The notes under the pieces: generated by a model
Told to the model about the DNA's origin: nothing
Database searches by the model: none
The model's input: only the letters and a program-made list of their open reading frames with translations
In this document: positions 57,393-64,000 of the stretch, in pieces
Layout: each line of letters opens with the position of its first letter
Numbering within the stretch: position 1 is the stretch's first letter
Translations under genes and position numbers: made by a program
Source: Halicephalobus mephisto
Taxonomy: Eukaryota > Nematoda > Chromadorea > Rhabditida > Panagrolaimidae
Assembly: GCA_009193035.1 (NCBI GenBank)
Contig: SWDT01000016.1
Span: 124,001 to 188,000, forward strand
Direction: 5' to 3'
DNA: 64,000 nt

Positions 57393-60221
57393 TTACGTCA
57401 TGGCATTTGGAACACAAACTTGACAAGTCAAAGGACAGAACTCACGAGCATTCTGCTTCGTAGCGGGATTGGAGCAAGGAGAAATTTCTGAATTTCTGGC
57501 AGCACAAAGAGTGTTGAACTTTTGCTGATCTGTAGTATCGAAGCATTTGGTATCTGAAAAAATTCCAACTCATTGAAAGATACTCTCAGATACTGTAGGA
57601 CTAGTTCCCCCTACCTAGGGTACGGTAATCTCTCTATAATCTATTGAACTTCCTTTCTTCAAGACGTTTCTAAAATATCAAAAAACAACTTCTGTTTCTA
57701 GTTTTTAAACTCTAAATGATGACATCATATAAAGATGTTTTTTTTCTTTGTTTTTTATACCTGTACCCACCAAATAAGTTTTTTCATTCTTGGGAATACT
57801 CATTTGAATGCCGGCAAATGTCCCTTGGGACAATATCCATAAAGGACAAGGATCAACCTAATCGTGTCAAATGACGTCAAAGATTTTATTTCGGAACACT
57901 TGGACAGTAGTTTGATTCTTGATTTTAATTAGCTTTCGGAAAGTTTGACCTGTTTCGGTTGTTTTATATAGGAAATTATTTAAACCTCTATTGATGTTGG
58001 AAATATTAAAAATAACTAAAAATAATATTATTTTCGTGGAATTAAGAAATATTTGAATGTTTTTAAATGAAAATGTTGCTGATGTTCATAATAAAAACAG
58101 ATCAAATTATTGAATCTCAATTTAAACAAAAATAATGATTTCGTCGCTTCTGATGCAATTTTCAGCAGAATCTCAATGCGTTTTCGGCTTCTATATACCA
58201 TCTCTCGTTTAATAAATATAAAAACAATAAAAAATGGAATTTATCAAAAACAAAGTTAGAACTAATGAATTTATCATTTTACTTGAAATCAAAATTGAAT
58301 AATTTAATTTAGCTTTTATTGAAACAGAAATTACACTAGAGAGTACCTAAAGGGAGACTGAATATCAGGGACCGTAGAATATTGTAGAACATGAATGAGA
58401 CCCTCGGTTGTCTTTTGTGAGTGTCAGAGATAACGATTGTTTGTGCCTTATTGTTGAGTAAAGATTAGCGATATTTTTCCTATTTCTATCCTGAGAGTTT
58501 CTTAACTAGAAAACGCATTCTTTCGTACTAGCAACAGTGCCACATTCTTAGCAAAATTCCAATAAAATTTACATCCATGACAGTTCCATTCTGAACAACA
58601 AAGGGTTCAAACGACTTACTATTACAGTTACAGCAAGATCTTTTGCAATGTATTAACATCATCCCAGGCTTCTTTTCACAGAGACCTTCTGAAGCCAACT
58701 TTGGACATTCCTAAAGGTTATATATTATCAAAATTTTAAAAACTGAACTAACAATTAAACTATCCAAGCAATTTGCAGTGGGATACAACGGACACTGGGT
58801 CTCTATTCCAGATCTCTGACCAGAATTCACTGTATTCGGGTACATTTTGAATGAACTTTTGTCAGTTATATTCTGAATTCTAGTCTTGTTCAAAAATTCA
58901 AAATTGAAGCCGATTGGGATCTCTTTCATTCCGGTCCTCGTCGTGAAGTCCTCGAAATTCTTGAAGGGAGTTATTCGGTGTCGGATCCTAGCAATCAGAG
59001 GAAGTTGTTGTTTCATGGTTACAGTATTCCCATTATAACGTCCTTTGTTGATGATTCCATTTTGGTAATTTGGTTCCGAAGTCTTGAAAGACTTGAAATG
59101 ACCTAGATCGACTTTCTTGAAGCTTGAATCAGAACAATTATAAAGCATTCTGATTTTGGAGACATCAACAGGACTAAGGGCGATTCGCTGCCCCATTTCG
59201 GAAATCCTAGCTCTGAAAAACATTTTTTATGAATCCAAATTACGATGAAGTCTACCCTTTAATTTTCGGAATAATTGTGGGAGATCTTTTGTCGACCGCA
59301 AAAGCGTTTTGTTCGTAATGCATGATGGAATAAAGGTCGTAAGGACCGATCTCGTCGACTAATTCTTTTGGACGTTTGTCGAATTGACGGATTCTATCTG
59401 GAAAATTCCTTCTGAATTTTAACATCTTATGGGAAAACATGGAGAAGAATCTCGGACAAAATTATGGTTTCTGTAGAAAGCAATTTTGACTATTAAAATC
59501 ACTGAATTTTTAGTAAAATTTGAGTAATTTTTAATGCACTGTTTTTACTTTTAATTCCGCAATTTTGACCATCCAACTTGGACCTTAATCTCTATCTTCA
59601 AAAAATATACTTTATCAGACAAGTGGTCTTCTGTCATCTCAAAAACCTACTTTTTTGAATGTTACTGGTGTTCAGGAAAACATACGCATCCCTATCGAAC
59701 CTCGAATGTTCGTGGAAGAATCCCAAAGCGTGAGTCAACTCATGGATGATAATCCCCTTCCTCCAACATTCATCTCCCAAACTGAGTTCTTGACCAAAAT
59801 TCATCAATTCTGGCTGCATCCCCACGTAGGACCAGCACCCGTCTCCTCTAATAATTTTCACGAAATTTTTATCATTATTGGTTTTGGGACGAAAATGGAC
59901 ACAAGTCTTCGAATGGAATTCGTCCAGCGCTCCGTAGAATTCTGTCAAAAATCTGTCGTCGAATTTAGCAGAATCCAGATAATATGGAATGATTCCGTTC
60001 GGCCATTGGATGGACTTGTCTGATCCGTCGATCTCGAAACCATTGGAGTATTCGATTTTCCTGATGTCGTCATCAGTTAGATAATCGAGTTCCGCATCTT
60101 CTCCAAAAAACTCTGCATACACTTTAGTATTATATTCGATAATTTCTGGATGGATATTAGAGGTAGTTTTAGTGAAAACTAAAAAATTTAATAAAATAAA
60201 AATACTAATAACGTCAAACAT
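57393..60221 (-). CDS. Astacin-family zinc metalloprotease with two ShK-type domains (NAS)
   Basis: Five exons, 59651-60221, 59256-59397, 58753-59212, 58620-58710 and 57393-57553, encode 474 residues. It is a secreted nematode astacin (NAS) peptidase of the kind acting on cuticle, hatching or digestion. A signal peptide covers about 1-20, and the catalytic domain starts near IQWPNGIIPYYLD. The zinc site HELTHALGFFHEHSRFDRD places ligands at His160, His164 and His170 and the catalytic Glu at 161. The Met-turn is YSIMHYEQNAF. The linker has no clear domain. Two six-cysteine ShK-type domains close the chain: CLDSLIECPKLASEGLC to CKRSCCNC, and CFDTTDQQKFNTLC to CPLTCQVC. A 1.07-kb intron separates them. 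All exons join in phase. Confidence 0.9.
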
Positions 60222-60641
60222 GGCTCACTCCATCTCAGAATTCGAGCTTAACCGGTTCAAACACGACCCAACTGTTCAAACAAGAACTGAAATCTACGCG
60301 AGTCCCTTTACACGATCAGATCTGACCACCAACCAAAAATTCGAAATCATTATTTTGCTCAGTAAATGAGTTTTCAACACCGGCAAGAATCTGCCCCGAA
60401 AGATGAAAAAAATCGATCATCGCGAACTAAACGAGTGCATTATAGTTTATTTCTTTTTTTCCCGCAGAGAATGAAAACCAGCATGCGCTTCCTGATCAGA
60501 CAATGAGAGAAAAACCTCTCTCACTTTTTTCTCTTTGAAGTTTTATTTTTGTTTTTTCATAATTGATATTAAGTATGAACAAATAAAACTTTGTTCAGTT
60601 TATTTGTAGTAATGTCTTCTTTAATAGTAAAAACTCCACAA
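60222..60641. other. Interval between the astacin gene and chemoreceptor 4
   Basis: Presumed astacin promoter on the right of its ATG, and the receptor 3' flank. A minus-strand AATAAA (TTTATT at 60599-60604) lies 37 bp past the receptor stop. The small plus-strand frame at 60172-60369 overlaps the astacin start and is not called. Confidence 0.5.
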
Positions 60642-62096
60642 TCAACTGGTAATCCGTATGTTATTGACAGCGGGGTTTTGAATTCGTCCCTTGGAATTTC
60701 CTAAGGTGATATGGCTGACTTCTGTTTTGCCAACATTGAAAAATGTCTTCAAAACAGACGTTCTGAGAGGTCTACTCATGATGAAGAAGAACCAAGCGGG
60801 AATAAGTGTATTAATGTCCATGACGAAAAATTGAATATTTTGAGCAAAGATGACGGCTGTGGAAGACGGCGAAGAAAACAGGAAAATCATCTAAAAATTG
60901 ACGAATTATTCATAAAAACAATTTATCACTTTGAATTAAAGAAATTTCATTGTAAAATGATAAATTCTATTAAAAATATTTTCGGGAACACAATTCTCAA
61001 AAGATTCATCTCTTTGCATTCTCAAAGTAATTTTTAGGGAATTTTCCGAAGCAAACTGATTTTAAAAAATCAATTTTAAAGTATTTTCACAACACTACAG
61101 CTTCGAATTGGGGGAATTGAAATGAGTTTTTCTTTTATTTATTGGTTTCAATTAAAAATAAATTTGTAGATGATTCGAGTATTTTTTAGAATTATTGAAA
61201 GTTCGAACAAGCATTTATATGAAAATAACTAAATTTTACTCAACACAAAACCAGTATAAAAAGAGGAGTCTGTACGACTCAAAGAAAGAGTGCTTTTTCA
61301 AATTACTCTAGAATTAGTTTTCCTCTTTTTGAATCTTCTAAAGTCTTACCTGTAATATGAATTGAACACATTGGGTCAAAAATACGAATAAATTAAAAAT
61401 AAACAGCCCAAAATCATGACCTTTGAATATTTTCCCTCCTGTTTTATTCACATTCATCCTCTGTTTCATGATGTAGGAACAAACATACAAGTTCATGCAG
61501 AATGACAACGTCGAGCTAATTACCACGTTCCCCACGATTAACCAACGGCGATTCATCCATGGAGCAAAGGAAGAATCAGTGACTCCCCAACTGAACCCCT
61601 TTGAGAGATCCAAAGGGTTAGCCGGAGTTAATTTTGGTTTGAAGAAGAAAGTTTCCCAGTTTAATAAGAACGGAATAACCATGTGGATGACAACGACAAC
61701 GTTACCGAATTTGTTCCAAAATGTAGTGTACTTGTTCTCCAGTAGTACTACAGTGAACCGATTGAAGCAGATACAAACATCCAAGACGACTTGAGCAGCT
61801 CCCGAACAATAACAGAAATATAGGATCACACTGATGATAAAACCCTCTTCTGGGAAGATTTGATAGAATCCAGAGAGTGCTGGCGCAGCGACACCTCTAT
61901 AGCAGATGAAGTACATTATAGAGCAAATTATGTTGTTCACAGAGTAGATGGCAAAAATATTATAAAAGTAGGCATCAAATTGCTTCTTCGTTTTGGTAAA
62001 CCTCATTACAATGAGTTCCATCATGTAAAGAAGCAGACTCGGGATGATGTACAGTAATGGAAGAAGTATGAAGCAGTTTTTCTCCTCAGAACTCAT
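60642..62096 (-). CDS. Seven-transmembrane chemoreceptor, Srv/Srg type (copy 4)
   Basis: Two exons, 61350-62096 and 60642-60890, joined in phase 0 (GTAAGA donor, TTTTTAG acceptor), encode 331 residues. The N terminus is MSSEEKN, then TM1 CFILLPLLYIIPSLLLYMM. TM2 and TM3 follow, the latter ending in CFNRFTVVLLENKYTTFW, the family NR landmark. TM4 starts GNVVVVIHMVIPFLL, with a long extracellular loop before TM5; TM6 is near FGLFIFNLFVFLTQCVQFIL. TM7 is in the last exon (NTLIPAWFFFIMSRPLR). It is only distantly related to the three receptors at 19-30 kb, so it is an independent member. The last exon lies 459 bp away; alternative 3' exons are possible. Confidence 0.8.
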
Positions 62097-64000
62097 GAAG
62101 TAGGATTTTGATGATAAAGCGATTCAATTAATGGGACTAAAAATTCCATAAAAGTTAATCTGGTCTGGTATTTTATACATAAACGCTTTTGATACTGAAA
62201 GAGAACCGCCCATGAATGCTATGAAAGTACTATAATTGAATCTAAAGATGAAGGAACTGATCCCAACGGAATAACAAGATTAGTTCCCTCAACTAACTTA
62301 TTAAATCGTCTAAAGTACACCAGCACTTATTCAAACAAATGTTTGGTGAAACTCTTTTTACACAAAAAGAGAAGCAAATTTAGGCGACTTTTTATGCTGA
62401 GCAAGTTACCACAATCTAGACTTTTCATTTTCAAATTACTTCCTCATATTATAAATTGTACTCGCAATTGTAATTTACCTATTTTCAGCACACAACAAAT
62501 ATTTCATAAATTTACTGTTTGGTGGATTATCTATGTGACGGAGTAAATACAGTAACAATAACTACGAGGAAGTAGTAGCAAAGACTTAATGAAAGCTATT
62601 AAAAGGAGATGTATTTTAATCGGAGCAATTATAAACTGTTGTTTCAGAAGATCGAGAGCTTTGAGAAACTGGAATTCGCATGTTATCAGAATTAAGGTGA
62701 AAATTTGTAGCGTAGATAAAAATAATAAGTTGCTGCACACGCGATGGTCTATTTTTCACTTTGTCTAACCTCACATACCGTATGGATTTCGTATCATTCG
62801 TTTACGAATACGTACACCATCAAGTTATCCATTAACTAATATAGTCCGCTCATTTTTACTTAATATTATGCCTATTAGGAACACTTCTTGTTGATAATTG
62901 AACAGAAAACGATATGAGGAACGTTCGAAGAGTGAGTTAGCATTATGTTGTATTTTCCGATCTGTAGTCCATTTACCTTGAAAAAGTTGCATTCACAATT
63001 GTGGAAAAAATATCTAAGAAATATTGAAAGGCATCTTTCAGTGAAATTTAATATAACAAATTGCGAAGATTAGAAACTAAAGAAAGTATATTATATCGAG
63101 CATCAAAAAATTTTATATAAAACAAAAATACCAGATTAAAATATTACAAAGTTAGGTACAAATACAAAGTAACTTATTAAAAGATTAAAATCATACACAA
63201 CAAACATTACATATTAGAAACAATGCCTGTACGATAGGTTCACATGATCCATATGTGATATCTAATACATGCAACTTTTTTGTTTTAAAATGATATGTGC
63301 AAACTACTGAGCGAAAAATACCATTAAAAAATAAAGTTCAAAGGACCCAATTTTTCAACTTGATTTCGTTTTAGGACCCATGGGAACCGACCTCAAAAAT
63401 CAGTTTATGACTATGAAATAATTGCTTTGACATTCAGTAAACTCTCTGTTTTTTCTATATTTTTCTGCGTAATCTATTGGTTTTTTAATTCCAAACTTTT
63501 GGTTCATACAAAAAGTTTGATGCTTGATGATGATGCATTTTTCACTTTTTTTAGCTTCTAATCCTCAGTATCTCTGAGGCTGAGCTTTTATCCGAAACTT
63601 ACCCGAAGATTCTGTTTAGCTCTTTCTATACAATTATAAATATAAGTTTTCAAGGCCATATAGGTGCATGTCAACAAATGCAACGTGACGCTAACTTACT
63701 CTCTGAACTTTCCACACATCATTTCCTGTTTAATTGCCAATGAGTAATGTTCCTAATAGGTATGGTATTAAGTAATAATAACTATATTTTATTAGCACAG
63801 TACAAAAAATAGCATGTGTATTTATAAAAGAATAATATAAAATCTACATAATTCATATCGATGAAGAAATCGAAAAATAGACTACCATATGCACAGTACC
63901 TTATTATTTCTATCTACGCTACAAGTTTTCACCTTAATCCTAACAACATGGGAATTTCAGTACTTCAGGGTCCTATAGCTTCTGAGAAAACCATCTTTAT
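62097..64000. other. Interval with large inverted-repeat element
   Basis: After about 500 bp of receptor promoter-side sequence, most of the remainder is the foldback element (arms about 62640-62980 and 63640-64000). The open frames around 62343-62740 show no family similarity. No transposase-like coding sequence is seen between the arms. Confidence 0.55.
62640..64000. mobile_element. Long terminal inverted-repeat (foldback) element, right end cut by window
   Basis: The left arm, with TTAAGGTGAAAATTTGTAGC near 62693 and CCTATTAGGAAC near 62871, is the reverse complement of the right arm (GTTCCTAATAGG near 63750, GCTACAAGTTTTCACCTTAA near 63920). Similarity also covers AGAGTGAGTTAGC/GCTAACTTACTCTCT further inside and CTGGAATTCGCATG/CATGGGAATTTCAG outside. 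The arms are at least 340 bp with scattered substitutions. The centre (62980-63640) is AT-rich without a gene. The outer ends are not defined because the right arm reaches the window edge. Confidence 0.8.

Noticed and set aside
58600..58620. GGGTTCAAAC resembling a tRNA T-loop
   Set aside because: No cloverleaf could be built around it, and it lies at an astacin exon-intron boundary. No tRNA was found elsewhere in the window either.
1..64000. CRISPR arrays, bacterial-type operons or prokaryotic defence systems
   Set aside because: The window is eukaryotic, with introns throughout; the regular repeats have hairpin units and no cas-type genes. The 'Cas family' here means p130Cas adaptors, unrelated to CRISPR.

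Overview
The window looks like nematode genomic DNA, most likely Caenorhabditis or a close relative. It is AT-rich. Genes are split by many short introns (several of 42-48 bp) with GTAAGT-type donors and TTTTCAG-type acceptors, and untranslated regions are compact. Several products have clear worm counterparts: AHCY-1, the furin-like convertase KPC-1 and the cyclic-nucleotide-gated channel subunit TAX-2. From memory all three sit on C. elegans chromosome I, so this is probably the equivalent chromosome of a related species. Exon models were built by hand by matching splice signals, phase and family resemblance; none has been tested against RNA.

Left third (1-17000): the 3' exon of ahcy-1 (+) runs tail to tail into a long Cas-family (p130Cas/BCAR1) adaptor gene (-), whose nine exons span 12.5 kb. 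Its introns carry a dispersed repeat built around GGATAGTGTCC, including two 255-bp arms in inverted orientation 3.1 kb apart. Upstream is a gene-poor stretch with a possible solo LTR.

Middle (17000-40500, almost all minus strand): an unrecognised 541-residue zinc-ribbon-like protein; three seven-transmembrane chemoreceptor genes, two of which are mosaic recent duplicates; a 653-bp TA-flanked inverted-repeat element; a Headcase (HECA) homologue; and kpc-1, which has likely upstream non-coding exons holding a short uORF.

Right third (40500-64000): a very short ubinuclein-type gene containing little beyond the HIRA-binding region; a long repeat-rich gap; a two-exon gene for a 79-residue tropomyosin-like coiled coil; an RPF2 ribosome-assembly factor; an inverted-duplication hairpin locus; an unrecognised small gene; a NIPP1 (PPP1R8) homologue followed 161 bp later by tax-2; an astacin metalloprotease with two ShK-type domains, convergent with tax-2; a fourth chemoreceptor; and a large inverted-repeat element that runs to the window edge.

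The genes do not form one pathway. They mix housekeeping functions (methyl cycle, ribosome assembly, PP1 regulation), sensory functions (tax-2, chemoreceptors) and development or neuronal morphology (kpc-1, Cas, Headcase). The strongest candidates for something new are the minimal tropomyosin-like gene, the minimal ubinuclein, the hairpin locus, the Cas protein without a visible SH3 domain, and the dispersed GGATAGTGTCC repeat family.
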